Shown here: positions 8,470-16,531 of the stretch, piece by piece
How the letters are laid out: every line of letters begins with the position of its first letter
Position numbering within the stretch: position 1 is the first letter of the stretch
Source of the DNA: Scatosoma sp002474405
GTDB taxonomy: Bacteria; Bacillota; Clostridia; Christensenellales; Borkfalkiaceae
NCBI GenBank assembly: GCA_937892545.1
Contig: CALAFO010000014.1
Location: 1-35,982 of the forward strand
DNA: 35,982 bases
Reading direction: 5' to 3'
The notes under the pieces: generated by a model
The model's input: only the letters and a program-made list of their open reading frames with translations
Told to the model about the DNA's origin: nothing
Databases searched by the model: none
Made by a program: the position numbers and the translations under genes

Positions 8470-8506
8470 GGCGGCTTATTTTTCGTAAGCCGCCCTTTGT
8501 TTTTTC
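8470..8506 (+). terminator. Rho-independent terminator after secG
   Basis: GGCGGCTTA (8470-8478) pairs with TAAGCCGCC (8486-8494), followed by CTTTGTTTTTT. It lies 63 bases before the rnr start, so it may act as a partial terminator that reduces read-through into rnr. Confidence 0.85.
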
Positions 8507-8569
8507 TTCCGTCATTTTTTCCGTCGGCGGCAACGCCCGCGCGGAAATTCGTTTACAGGTGATTGAATT

Positions 8570-10825
8570 ATGCAACACGCTTCTATCGAAGAACGCATTC
8601 TGCGCTTCTTATCCTCGGCAGAAACCGCCACCGCGGAAACGCTGCGCCGCCATGCCGGCGTGCCGCCGCACAACCGCAAAACGTTTCTCGCCCTGCTTGC
8701 CCGCCTTTGCGCCGCGGGCAGAATAGAATATAAAAACGGCGTATACTCTTTGCCCCGCCCCGTTTTGTATACGGGCGTGCTGACGGGCAACGAAAAGGGA
8801 TTCGCCTTTTTCACCCCCGACGCTTCCCCCGAAACGCCCGGCGAAAACGGCATCGGAACGGAAAAAAGAAGTTCCTCCGAATCCGCCGCGGACGGCGAAA
8901 GAAAAACCGCCGCCAAAGCGCGCGATATTTTTATTCCCGCCAAGTATCTGAACGGCGCCATGCACAAAGACCGCGTGGTTGTAAAAATCGTGAAGCGCGG
9001 CGAAAACGAAAGCGCCACGGGCGAAGTAGTGAAGATTCTTCAACGCGGCTATACCGAAATCGTCGGCGCGTTTTATAAAGACCGCCGCGCGGGCAGGCTT
9101 CTGCCGGACGAACGCAGGTATTTTTCCGAAATTTATATTCCCCTCGCCTCGTGCAGAAACGTTAAAAGCGGCGTGAAAGCGGTAGCGAAAATCACGGCGT
9201 ACCGTTACGGCGCCTGCCCGGAGGGCGAAATCACCGAAGTGCTGGGCGACGACGATGATTTCTTCGCCGAAGAAACGTCGATTATCCGTTCGTTCGGCTT
9301 GCGCGAAGAATTTCCCGATTCCGTGCTTGCCGCCGCGGAAAAAGTTGCGGCGGAAGATATAACGACGCTCCCTTTAAAAACCGAACCGCTCCCCCGCCGC
9401 AACCTTCTCAACGAATTTTTCGTTACCATCGACGGCGCTGACACGCGCGACATCGACGACGGCGTCGGCGTGGCAAAACAGGGCGATAATTACGTTTTAT
9501 CCGTGCACATCGCCGACGTATCGCACTATGTAAAAGCGGGCGGAGAGCTCGATAAAGAAGCGTTCGGGCGCGGCACCAGCGTCTATTTTCCCGATCGCGT
9601 GCTGCCCATGCTTCCCCAAGCCCTTTCCAACGGCTGCTGTTCGTTAAACGAGGGAGAAGCGCGGCTTGCGTTCACGTGCAAAATGCTGATAGCGGGCAAA
9701 GGCGGCAACGATAAAACCGCCGCCGAAAATGCGGGCAAAGTGCTGGAAAGCGAAATTTTTCCCTCGCTGGTACGCTCAACGTACCGATTGACTTACGACG
9801 AAGTCGATGCCATGTTATCGGGCGGCGAAACGGCGGAAAAACTGCTTGAAAAATACCCGCTGATGCGCGATTTCCTCGCCCCCATGCGCGAACTTACCGA
9901 AATTCTGGCGGCGCGGCGCGTTAAAAAAGGCGAAGTCAACCTCGATCTGAAAGAAAAACATATCTATTACGATAAAGAACGCGACGTCATCGACATTCCG
10001 GACGAAAAACCGTCGTTTTCGCGCGGGCTCATCGAACAGTTTATGGTAACGGCAAACGAAACGGTGGCAACGTTTTTAAACAGCCGCGGCGCGCCGTGCT
10101 TATACCGCGTGCACGAACCGCCCGTACCCGAAAAAGCGGAAAATTTAAAGGCGTTCGCGCGACTTCTCGGCTTTTCCCCGAAATGGAACGACGAGGACGT
10201 CTCCCCCGCCGATTACGCGGCGCTCCTGAACGAAGCGCGCGGCGGCGCAAAGGAACAGGTGCTTGCCAAAGTTACCTTACGCTCCATGCAGAAAGCGCGC
10301 TACTGCGAAAAGAATTTAAAGCATTTCGCGCTGGTTTCCGGCTGCTATTGCCACTTCACTTCCCCCATCCGCCGCTACCCCGATTTGTTCGTGCACCGCG
10401 CGCTGAAAGCCGTTCTTTCGGCAAACGAAACGGCGACGGAACGGCTGAAAGAATTCGCCGCGGAAGCCGCTAAAAAAACAAGCGACACCGAGCGCAACGC
10501 CGACGACGCCGAACGCGCCGTAGACGATTTGTACGCCGCCGCGTATATGGCGGACTATATCGGGCAGGAATTCGACGGCGTGATTTCGGGCGTTACCGAA
10601 CGCGGATTTTTCGCGGAACTGAAAAACGGCATCGAAGGGTTCGTCCCGCTCGATTCGCTGTACGGGTACTATATTTTTCTGCCTGACACGTTCGAACTGA
10701 AAGGCGGCGGAAAAAGCTACGCGCTCGGCAACAGCGTGCGCGTGAAGGTAACGGACGTGGATTTCTACACAAGGCGAATCACGTTCGCGGCGGTTAAATC
10801 CGAAAAAACGGAGGAAAAGATATGA
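8570..10825 (+). CDS. rnr: Ribonuclease R
   Basis: Processive 3'-5' exoribonuclease of the RNase II/RNB family that degrades structured RNA and works with SmpB-tmRNA in quality control. Domains in order: an N-terminal winged helix (about 1-60), cold-shock OB folds (about 65-230), the RNB catalytic domain (about 275-620), and a C-terminal S1 domain (about 660-745). The catalytic acidic cluster is intact in TIDGADTRDIDDGV (Asp288, 294, 296, 297). At 751 residues it has normal length. A low-complexity insertion (about 84-115) splits the first OB fold. AGGTGAT precedes ATG 8570. Its TGA overlaps the ATG of smpB (ATGA at 10822-10825), indicating coupled translation. Confidence 0.97.
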   Translation: MQHASIEERILRFLSSAETATAETLRRHAGVPPHNRKTFLALLARLCAAGRIEYKNGVYSLPRPVLYTGVLTGNEKGFAFFTPDASPETPGENGIGTEKRSSSESAADGERKTAAKARDIFIPAKYLNGAMHKDRVVVKIVKRGENESATGEVVKILQRGYTEIVGAFYKDRRAGRLLPDERRYFSEIYIPLASCRNVKSGVKAVAKITAYRYGACPEGEITEVLGDDDDFFAEETSIIRSFGLREEFPDSVLAAAEKVAAEDITTLPLKTEPLPRRNLLNEFFVTIDGADTRDIDDGVGVAKQGDNYVLSVHIADVSHYVKAGGELDKEAFGRGTSVYFPDRVLPMLPQALSNGCCSLNEGEARLAFTCKMLIAGKGGNDKTAAENAGKVLESEIFPSLVRSTYRLTYDEVDAMLSGGETAEKLLEKYPLMRDFLAPMRELTEILAARRVKKGEVNLDLKEKHIYYDKERDVIDIPDEKPSFSRGLIEQFMVTANETVATFLNSRGAPCLYRVHEPPVPEKAENLKAFARLLGFSPKWNDEDVSPADYAALLNEARGGAKEQVLAKVTLRSMQKARYCEKNLKHFALVSGCYCHFTSPIRRYPDLFVHRALKAVLSANETATERLKEFAAEAAKKTSDTERNADDAERAVDDLYAAAYMADYIGQEFDGVISGVTERGFFAELKNGIEGFVPLDSLYGYYIFLPDTFELKGGGKSYALGNSVRVKVTDVDFYTRRITFAAVKSEKTEEKI

Positions 10826-11274
10826 AAATCATCGCAGTGAATAAAACGGCGGGTTTCGAATATTTCATCGAAGATAAATACGAAGCGGGCATCGTGCTCG
10901 AAGGCAACGAAATCAAATCGGTGCGCGCGGGCGCCGTGAACATGAACGACAGCTTCTGCCAAATCGACGGCAGCAAGGCGGTGGTAAAAAACATGCACAT
11001 CGCCCTGTACGATAAATCCGACGCGTTTTCCACAAAGAACACGCGTCGCGACCGCACTCTGCTGCTGCACAAAAGCGAGCTTGCGAAAATCGCGGGAAAA
11101 ATCAACCGTCAGGGGTACACGCTGGTGCCGCTGAAAATGTACTTCAAAGATTCGCTGGTAAAAATGGAAGTGGCGCTCTGCAAAGGCAAACACACGTACG
11201 ATAAAAAGAAATCGCTTGCCGAACGCGACGTAAAACGCGAAACCGACCGCGCCGCCAAACAGGCGTTTGTGTAA
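10822..11274 (+). CDS. smpB: SsrA-binding protein SmpB
   Basis: Binds tmRNA and delivers it to stalled ribosomes in trans-translation. At 150 residues it has normal length, with the conserved EAGIVLEGNEIKSVRAG and LVPLKMYFKDSLVKMEVALCKGKHTYDKK motifs and the basic C-terminal tail (KRETDRAAKQAFV). GGAGGAAAAG lies just before the ATG, inside the end of rnr, and the genes overlap by four bases. I found no tmRNA gene next to it; the next gene follows after 32 bases. Confidence 0.97.
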   Translation: MKIIAVNKTAGFEYFIEDKYEAGIVLEGNEIKSVRAGAVNMNDSFCQIDGSKAVVKNMHIALYDKSDAFSTKNTRRDRTLLLHKSELAKIAGKINRQGYTLVPLKMYFKDSLVKMEVALCKGKHTYDKKKSLAERDVKRETDRAAKQAFV

Positions 11275-11306
11275 AAATATAAATTCAGACAAGGAGATTT
11301 ATTGCA

Positions 11307-11870
11307 ATGAAAAGTTTACAACGCGTACAAAAAGCGGCGAACGTGCTGCGTATTCTCGCAAAAATCGGCTACGTTTTCGCCATCGTCGGCACGATTTTCT
11401 GCGTGCTCGGCGCGATTTTCTGCGGCATTTTCGGCAGTAACGCGCACGTACAGGAATGGCTCGCCAAGGAAGGCGAAACGTTCGTTACGCGCGAATACGT
11501 TTGTTACTGCGTCTGCGCGGCAATCGGCTGCGCTTCCGGCATAGCGCTCGCCTATTTCAACCTGCGCTTTTACGAGGCGGAACTCGCCGCGGGCACGCCC
11601 TTTACGAAACCGCTCGTGAAAGAACTGCGCAAGCTGGGCTTGCTGCATATTCTGCTGCCGATCGCCGCGTCCATAGTCATCGCCATCGTTTCCGCAGCCA
11701 TGCACGCCAAGGCAGACTTCGATATCGCGGGCGGCATTTCGGCGGGCATAGCCTACCTGCTTTTATCGTTACCCGCCGATTACGGCGCCGATCTCGCCGC
11801 GCTTTCCCCCGATGCACGCAACGAAAAAATCGCCGACGAAGAAAAACAAGACGAAGAAAACCGCGGATAA
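11307..11870 (+). CDS. Four-helix membrane protein, DUF2975-like
   Basis: The 187-residue protein has four likely membrane segments (about 18-43, 66-88, 110-132, 138-155) and an acidic, charged C-terminal tail. The central stretch NLRFYEAELAAGTPFTKPLVKELRKLGLL resembles the 'GNPFT…N…LR.IG' segment of the DUF2975 membrane family, so I suggest that family with moderate confidence. Function is unknown. AAGGAG precedes the ATG. It lies 32 bases after smpB and ends before a strong terminator, so it is probably the last gene of the rnr-smpB operon. Confidence 0.75.
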   Translation: MKSLQRVQKAANVLRILAKIGYVFAIVGTIFCVLGAIFCGIFGSNAHVQEWLAKEGETFVTREYVCYCVCAAIGCASGIALAYFNLRFYEAELAAGTPFTKPLVKELRKLGLLHILLPIAASIVIAIVSAAMHAKADFDIAGGISAGIAYLLLSLPADYGADLAALSPDARNEKIADEEKQDEENRG

Positions 11871-11903
11871 TCCGCCGATACCCCCTTCATTTGTTAAAAC
11901 CGC

Positions 11904-11938
11904 AAAAGGTGCGCGCCCGAAAGCCGCACCTTTTTTTT
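11904..11938 (+). terminator. Rho-independent terminator ending the rnr-smpB operon
   Basis: AAAAGGTGCG (11904-11913) pairs with CGCACCTTTT (11925-11934), running into eight T residues (11931-11938). Confidence 0.9.
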
Positions 11939-11989
11939 CGCCCCGCCGTATAATGAAGAAGAACGAAAAAAAGGGGGCGCGCGGCTGAT

Positions 11990-12661
11990 TTGAAGATATG
12001 CTTTGTAACCAAAGAACGGCTGTCCGAATTTTGGGAGCGCACGGGCGGCGAGGACGCCGATCTGATTTTCTTCCCCCTCTTCGACGACGTAACCGTGAGT
12101 TACGAACGGGAGCTGAAAGGCGAAACGGCGTATTTCGAGGACGTCGCGCTGCTATCCAAAGCCTGCGGCTGCACGGTGGTATGCGGGTACAACACCTCCA
12201 CGCGCGGCATCGTGCGTTCGTCGGCGGTAGTGGCGGAAAACGGCAGAATTTTAGGCGTATCGGACGCGCTTTCCTCCATCGACGGAACGCGCAACTGCGG
12301 CGCGTTTTTAAAAGTGTACGAAACGGGCGCGGGCAGAATCGGCATAGCCGTCGCCGAGGACGCGTATTTTCCCGAAGTGCTGCGAACGCTTGCGGCGTGC
12401 GGCAGCGATTTCGTGCTGTGTCCGTTTTCCAGCCGCGCGGACGGCGCCGAAAACGTGGTGCTCCGCGCGGCGGCGTTCACCTACGGAACGCCCGTCTGCC
12501 TGTGCTCGCACGGGTACGCGTTCGCCGCGGGCGCCGACGGAGAAACCGCGTTCGCCTCGCCCATGCCCGTGTCGTTTTACGATATGGAAAAGAATGGCGA
12601 ATTTCACCTGATAGAATGGCGCCAGCGCGGCTTTTTCAAACGCGACCACGGAAAATATTAA
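11990..12661 (+). CDS. Nitrilase-fold (carbon-nitrogen hydrolase) protein, catalytically degenerate
   Basis: The 223-residue reading frame has the shape of a carbon-nitrogen hydrolase: DADLIFFPLFDD near the N-terminus, the core strand and turn GRIGIAVAEDAYFPEVLRTLAACGSDFVLCP, then VVLRAAAFTYGTPVCLCSHG. In active members the core motif has a nucleophilic Cys (ICYDxRFPE); here that position is Ala122 in VAEDAYFPE. The usual Glu of the FPE motif is absent in FFPLFDD and no Lys is seen where the third catalytic residue should be. I infer a non-catalytic paralogue, perhaps a binding or regulatory protein. It is shorter than usual (about 260-280). The start is TTG 11990, behind AGGGGG; a TATAAT lies at 11949-11954 just after the terminator, with only a weak -35. 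Confidence 0.65.
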   Translation: MKICFVTKERLSEFWERTGGEDADLIFFPLFDDVTVSYERELKGETAYFEDVALLSKACGCTVVCGYNTSTRGIVRSSAVVAENGRILGVSDALSSIDGTRNCGAFLKVYETGAGRIGIAVAEDAYFPEVLRTLAACGSDFVLCPFSSRADGAENVVLRAAAFTYGTPVCLCSHGYAFAAGADGETAFASPMPVSFYDMEKNGEFHLIEWRQRGFFKRDHGKY

Positions 12662-12756
12662 CCTCGCAGACGGCATGCCCCGTAAACGGCAACGCCGCTT
12701 GCCTCGCGCCACATGCCGCCGCCCTTGCCCGGCCTCGCGCCCCGCGGGCAAAAAAC

Positions 12757-13416
12757 TTATGCTATCTCCCACACAAACGTCGCCGTATCTCTCGCCTTAA
12801 TCTCTTCCGGTTCGATTTCCATATCGGCAATATCGTCCGCCGCGCTCATCATCAGGCACTTGCCTTCCACGTCGTAATCCGTTTCCGAATACAGATGCAA
12901 CTCTCCCCAGTTATAATCTATCGTAATCAGCTCGCCGAGTTTCGCGCCCGAAGCGGCGCACAAAATTTCCGCTTTTTCACGCGCGTTTTCCACCGCCGAT
13001 TTCAACAGCGAGCCGCTTACCGCCGCTCCGTCTTTTACCGTGAAATCAATCGAAATTTCGGGCTTTGCGATACACTTCGAAATTTCGGAAAGCGCCGTCG
13101 CCAGCCGCTTCGTATCGAAATCGAAGCGGATTTTTAATTCATGCCGGCACTTATACCCCATGAAAACGCTCGTGTAGTTTCCTTTCCCGTCGTTGAGGCT
13201 TTCATAATCCGCATACACCCTGAAATCGGCTGTTTTCGCCGATTTTTTTTCAAAACCCGCCGCTTCCAGCGCTCTGTTCAGAAAATCGATTTTCTCCGCC
13301 GCCGCTTTCATCGCCGCGTCGTATTCGTATTCCTCCGTCTCTAATCTCAACGTCAGTACAATCAAATCGGGCTTCACCGAAACCGCGCCTATGCCTTTCA
13401 CCGTAATCGTTCTCAT
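12757..13416 (-). CDS. SIMPL (DUF541) domain protein
   Basis: The 219-residue protein matches the SIMPL/DUF541 pattern: an N-terminal 'TITVKGIGAVSVKPDLIVLTLRLETE' strand pair, long helices with Ala/Glu/Lys (DAAMKAAAEKIDFLNRALEAAG), and the conserved C-terminal region AVENAREKAEILCAASGAKLGELITIDY. Members are oxidative-stress or signalling-related proteins in other bacteria, but the biochemical role is not settled. No signal peptide is visible, so this copy should be cytosolic. ATG 13416 is preferred over TTG 13422 because GGAGG (13429-13425) is then at normal spacing. It converges with the nitrilase-like gene; the 95-base gap between them has no clear terminator. Confidence 0.8.
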   Translation of the reverse strand: MRTITVKGIGAVSVKPDLIVLTLRLETEEYEYDAAMKAAAEKIDFLNRALEAAGFEKKSAKTADFRVYADYESLNDGKGNYTSVFMGYKCRHELKIRFDFDTKRLATALSEISKCIAKPEISIDFTVKDGAAVSGSLLKSAVENAREKAEILCAASGAKLGELITIDYNWGELHLYSETDYDVEGKCLMMSAADDIADMEIEPEEIKARDTATFVWEIA

Positions 13417-13450
13417 TTTCAATACCTCCGTAAATGCAATTTGTACCCCT

Positions 13451-13456
13451 ATTATA
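13451..13456 (-). promoter_or_regulatory. -10 element of the SIMPL gene
   Basis: A perfect TATAAT (minus strand, 13456-13451) lies 34 bases before ATG 13416, just downstream of the terminator of the preceding gene. No good -35 box is visible because the terminator hairpin occupies that place. Confidence 0.45.
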
Positions 13457-13463
13457 CCGCGCG

Positions 13464-13502
13464 GCGCATGAAAAAATGTCGCCCGGAAAGCGACATTTTA
13501 AA
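13464..13502 (-). terminator. Terminator after the HTH gene
   Basis: On the minus strand AAAATGTCGC and GCGACATTTT form a perfect 10-bp stem with a short loop (CCGGAAA on the plus strand), running into a T-tract. It ends transcription from the HTH gene at 13525; the A-rich opposite flank may allow bidirectional use. Confidence 0.8.
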
Positions 13503-13524
13503 AACATAAAATTCACGTCGGCGC

Positions 13525-14085
13525 TTACGAACCTAATATCTTTTCGCCGAACGCATACAGCGCCTCGTTGATCTCGAAAATATCGTACTTGCCTTTTTTG
13601 ATGAAATATTCCAGAATAATATCGAATTTACTGCTGTGCGTTAAAGAATACCCCGCCTTTTCTATCAGATCTTTCGCTTCGTCAAGCGGCAATTCCAAAG
13701 CAATCGCAAACGCCGCCGCGGTGGTTTTCCGCGGCTTGTAATCTTTCTGCGTGCGTATCTTCGAAAACGTTTTCCTGTCGATATGCGCCTTTTTATAGCA
13801 CTCCGCGTCGCTCATCCCCCGCTCGTCTATCAGGCGGAACAACGCCTCCGCAAAGCTTTCTTCCACATCGTCCAGCTCGTCCTCAAGGCTCCTCGCCCCA
13901 TACGCCGCAAACGGCAACGGCGCCGCGCCGAGTTTCGGCGCTTCAAATAGCTCGGCGCAAAGCGCGCCCTCTTCCGCCATACATTCGTCGATATACGCCG
14001 CTATCTCTCCCGCAACGTTTTTTTCAAGCGGCGCGAATCTCTTTCCCTCTTCCGCACGCTTAACATCGTTCCCGTTCTTCTTCAT
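13525..14085 (-). CDS. HTH-type protein with the C-terminal domain often found beside macro domains
   Basis: The 186-residue protein has an acidic N-terminal half and a C-terminal helical domain: SFAEALFRLIDERGMSDAECYKKAHIDRKTFSKIR, then TTAAAFAIALELPLDEAKDLIEKAGYSLTHSSKFDIILEYFI and YDIFEINEALYAFGEKIL. From memory, this domain occurs in Firmicutes as a stand-alone helix-turn-helix protein and next to or fused with macro (ADP-ribose) domains. No macro domain is present here. A regulatory or nucleic-acid-binding role is inferred. The start is ATG 14085 (GGAGAGGAAAC just before it); ATG 14100 in the same frame is possible. It has its own promoter, divergent from the EF-G paralogue. Confidence 0.7.
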   Translation of the reverse strand: MKKNGNDVKRAEEGKRFAPLEKNVAGEIAAYIDECMAEEGALCAELFEAPKLGAAPLPFAAYGARSLEDELDDVEESFAEALFRLIDERGMSDAECYKKAHIDRKTFSKIRTQKDYKPRKTTAAAFAIALELPLDEAKDLIEKAGYSLTHSSKFDIILEYFIKKGKYDIFEINEALYAFGEKILGS

Positions 14086-14118
14086 GTTTCCTCTCCGCAT
14101 TGTTTTTCCGTTGTTTTT

Positions 14119-14147
14119 ATTATACCATATCCCGCTCCGCGTGTAAA
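14119..14147 (-). promoter_or_regulatory. Promoter of the HTH gene
   Basis: On the minus strand, TTTACA (14147-14142), 17-bp spacer and perfect TATAAT (14124-14119), about 34 bases before ATG 14085. Confidence 0.75.
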
Positions 14148-14250
14148 GCTCCCGCCCCGCGCGTAAAGAATTTTTCGCGCTTTCCCGATTTTTCAACCGT
14201 TCCAAAATAACTTTTTTTGTGAAATCGGAAAAAATTTTTGCTTACCCCCC

Positions 14251-14279
14251 TTGAAATTACGAATAAAATATAGTATAAT
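14251..14279 (+). promoter_or_regulatory. Promoter of the EF-G paralogue
   Basis: TTGAAA (14251-14256), 17-bp spacer and perfect TATAAT (14274-14279), with an AAGGGGA site before ATG 14337. Confidence 0.8.
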
Positions 14280-14336
14280 ACAGAAAAGCGGCGAACCAAC
14301 CGCCGCGCAAAAAACTATTTCAAGGGGAAAAAAACT

Positions 14337-16403
14337 ATGAGCGTATCTGGCGAAAACATCAGAAACATTGCGGTAATCGGGCACGGCGGCGAGGGCAAAA
14401 CAACGCTTTGCGAAGCCATGCTGTTCTGCGCGGGCGCAATCGACCGCATGGGCAGAACGGACGACGGCACCACGGTAACGGACTTCGACGAAGCGGAAAA
14501 AGCGCGGAAATCCTCCGTATACTTATCCTGCGCCTGCCTTAACTGGAAAGGCGTAAAAATCAACCTGCTCGATCTTCCCGGTTTCTACGATTTCGAAGGA
14601 GAACGCAGCGAGGGCTTGCAGGCGGCAGGCGGCGCGCTACTCGTCATCGGCGCGGGCGGCAACGTGCCCGTGGGCGCGGAAAGCGTAATCGATTATTGCC
14701 TGAAAATGAAAAAGCCTCTCATCATCTTCATCAACGGCATGGATAAGGAAAACGCCGATTACGCGGGCACGGTGGCGGCGCTGCGCGAAAAATATCCGGG
14801 CAAACTCGCCCCCATTCAGCTGCCGATTATGGAAAACGGAAAAATGCAGGGCTGCGTAAATGCCATCCGCGAAAAGGCGTTTTTATTCCGCCAGAGCGGC
14901 ACGGAAGAAATTCCCGTGCCCGAAAATCTTGCGGCGCAGATGCAAACCATGCGCGAATCGTTGATGGAAACGGCGGCGGAAAACGACGAAACCCTTCTCG
15001 ATAAATATTTCGATTCGGGCGAACTTTCCAAGGAAGAAATCATTCACGGCATCCGCCTCGGCATCGCCTCGGTGAACACCATTCCCGTCATGGCGGGCAG
15101 CGCCCTTTTCAACCGCGGCGTCATCAACCTGTTAAACGAAATCGTAACGTATATGCCGCAGGCAAACGAACGCGTGAACACGCTTGCGGAAGACCTCGTT
15201 TCCGATAAAATCGTAACCGTTCTGCCCAAAGAAAACGAACCGTTCGCGGCGCAGGCATTCAAAACCACGGTCGATCCGTATTCCGGCAAAACCACGTATC
15301 TTAAAATCTTCCGCGGCGTTTTAAAAAGCGGAGACACCGTTTACAACCCGAACCGCCACGAAGAAGAACGCGTCGGGCAGATTTACATGCTGCGCGGCAA
15401 AAAAACGGAAAGCGTTTCCGAAGCGCTTGCGGGCGACATCTGCGCCGTTACCAAGCTTTCGGTTACGGGCACCGGCGATACGCTGTGCGCGCCGGGCGCC
15501 AAGGTGAAATTCCCGCCCATCCACTTCCCCCGCCCCACGTTCTTTATGGCGATCGGTGCGGAAAAGAAGGGCGAGGAAGATAAAATTTTCGCCGCGCTCA
15601 ATAAAATGAAGGAAGAAGACCTCACCTTCTCCGTGGAAAAGAACGCGGAAACGGGCGAAATTCTCATCGGCGGGCAGGGCGAAACGCACGTGGAACTGCT
15701 TGCAAAGCGCGTAAAATCGCGTTACGGCGCGGAAGTAAAGCTTACGCAGCCGAAAATCCCCTACCGCGAAACCATCCGCGGCACGGCGGAAGCCGAGGGC
15801 AAATACAAAAAGCAGACGGGCGGACACGGGCAGTACGGGCACGTGAAAATCCGCTTCGAACCCTGCGAAAACGATTTTGAATTCGCCGAAGAAGTGGTGG
15901 GCGGCGCCGTGCCCAAATCTTACTTCCCCGCCGTGGAAAAAGGCTTGCGCGAATGTCTTTCAAAAGGTCCGCTGGCGGGCTACCCCGTTACGGGCGTGAA
16001 AGCGGTGCTTTTCGACGGCTCGTATCACGAGGTGGATTCTTCCGAAGCGGCGTTCAAAGCGGCGGCGGCGATCGCGTTCCGCGAGGGCTTGAAAAACGCG
16101 AAACCCGTTCTGCTGGAACCGTACTGCAAACTGAAAATTTCCGTGAAAAACGATTTCCTCGGCGACGTGATGGGCGATATCAACAAATGCCGCGGCAGAA
16201 TCATGGGCACCGCCTCTGAGGGCGATAAAACCGTGGTGCTTGCCGAAGCGCCGCAGGCGGAACTTTTAAACTACACCACAAGGCTGCGTTCGCTCACCCG
16301 CGGCTGCGGAAGATTCGTTTCCGAATTTCTGGATTACGAGGAAGTGCCGCGCGAACTCGCGGAAAAAATCGCCGCGGCGCGCGCTGCCGAAAAACAGGAA
16401 TAA
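14337..16403 (+). CDS. Elongation factor G-like translational GTPase (EF-G2 type)
   Basis: A 688-residue paralogue of EF-G with the complete domain plan: GTPase (1-about 270), OB domain II, then the ribosome-contacting domains III-V (QTGGHGQYGHVKIRFEP and LGDVMGDINKCRGRIMG are well preserved). The P-loop is GHGGEGKT (15-22), not the AHIDAGKT of canonical EF-G. G3 is DLPGFYDF (79-86), so the catalytic His of DTPGHVDF is Phe83. G4 is NGMD (133-136) instead of NKMD. This points to the EF-G-like paralogue family rather than the main fusA. Its role is not established: it may act in ribosome recycling or stress translation. It is probably monocistronic, since a new promoter follows it. Confidence 0.9.
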   Translation: MSVSGENIRNIAVIGHGGEGKTTLCEAMLFCAGAIDRMGRTDDGTTVTDFDEAEKARKSSVYLSCACLNWKGVKINLLDLPGFYDFEGERSEGLQAAGGALLVIGAGGNVPVGAESVIDYCLKMKKPLIIFINGMDKENADYAGTVAALREKYPGKLAPIQLPIMENGKMQGCVNAIREKAFLFRQSGTEEIPVPENLAAQMQTMRESLMETAAENDETLLDKYFDSGELSKEEIIHGIRLGIASVNTIPVMAGSALFNRGVINLLNEIVTYMPQANERVNTLAEDLVSDKIVTVLPKENEPFAAQAFKTTVDPYSGKTTYLKIFRGVLKSGDTVYNPNRHEEERVGQIYMLRGKKTESVSEALAGDICAVTKLSVTGTGDTLCAPGAKVKFPPIHFPRPTFFMAIGAEKKGEEDKIFAALNKMKEEDLTFSVEKNAETGEILIGGQGETHVELLAKRVKSRYGAEVKLTQPKIPYRETIRGTAEAEGKYKKQTGGHGQYGHVKIRFEPCENDFEFAEEVVGGAVPKSYFPAVEKGLRECLSKGPLAGYPVTGVKAVLFDGSYHEVDSSEAAFKAAAAIAFREGLKNAKPVLLEPYCKLKISVKNDFLGDVMGDINKCRGRIMGTASEGDKTVVLAEAPQAELLNYTTRLRSLTRGCGRFVSEFLDYEEVPRELAEKIAAARAAEKQE

Positions 16404-16469
16404 TTACGCGTTTTTATTGAATTTTTGCCGATTTTTCGCCGAATTTCAACGAAATACCGCTGTTTTGCC

Positions 16470-16498
16470 TTGCTTATTTTTTGTGTTTGTGTTATAAT
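16470..16498 (+). promoter_or_regulatory. Promoter of the DUF1508-repeat gene
   Basis: TTGCTT (16470-16475), 17-bp spacer and perfect TATAAT (16493-16498), 34 bases before ATG 16532. Confidence 0.75.
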
Positions 16499-16531
16499 TT
16501 AATTGAATACAATAATAAGGCGGTAAAAGTT

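Noticed and set aside
11275..11989. tmRNA gene next to smpB
   Set aside because: No tRNA-like acceptor ends, no tag-peptide frame and no space; the region holds a membrane-protein gene and a terminator.
12662..12756. Possible terminator between the converging nitrilase-like and SIMPL genes (TTGCCCG/CGGGCAA)
   Set aside because: There is a stem but no T-tract on the correct side for either gene.
11998..13137. A long Arg-rich plus-strand frame (379 codons) over the nitrilase-like and SIMPL genes
   Set aside because: It starts two bases off the nitrilase frame, is low-complexity Arg/His-rich, has no ribosome site, and runs antisense through the well-supported SIMPL gene. It is a shadow of GC-rich coding sequence.
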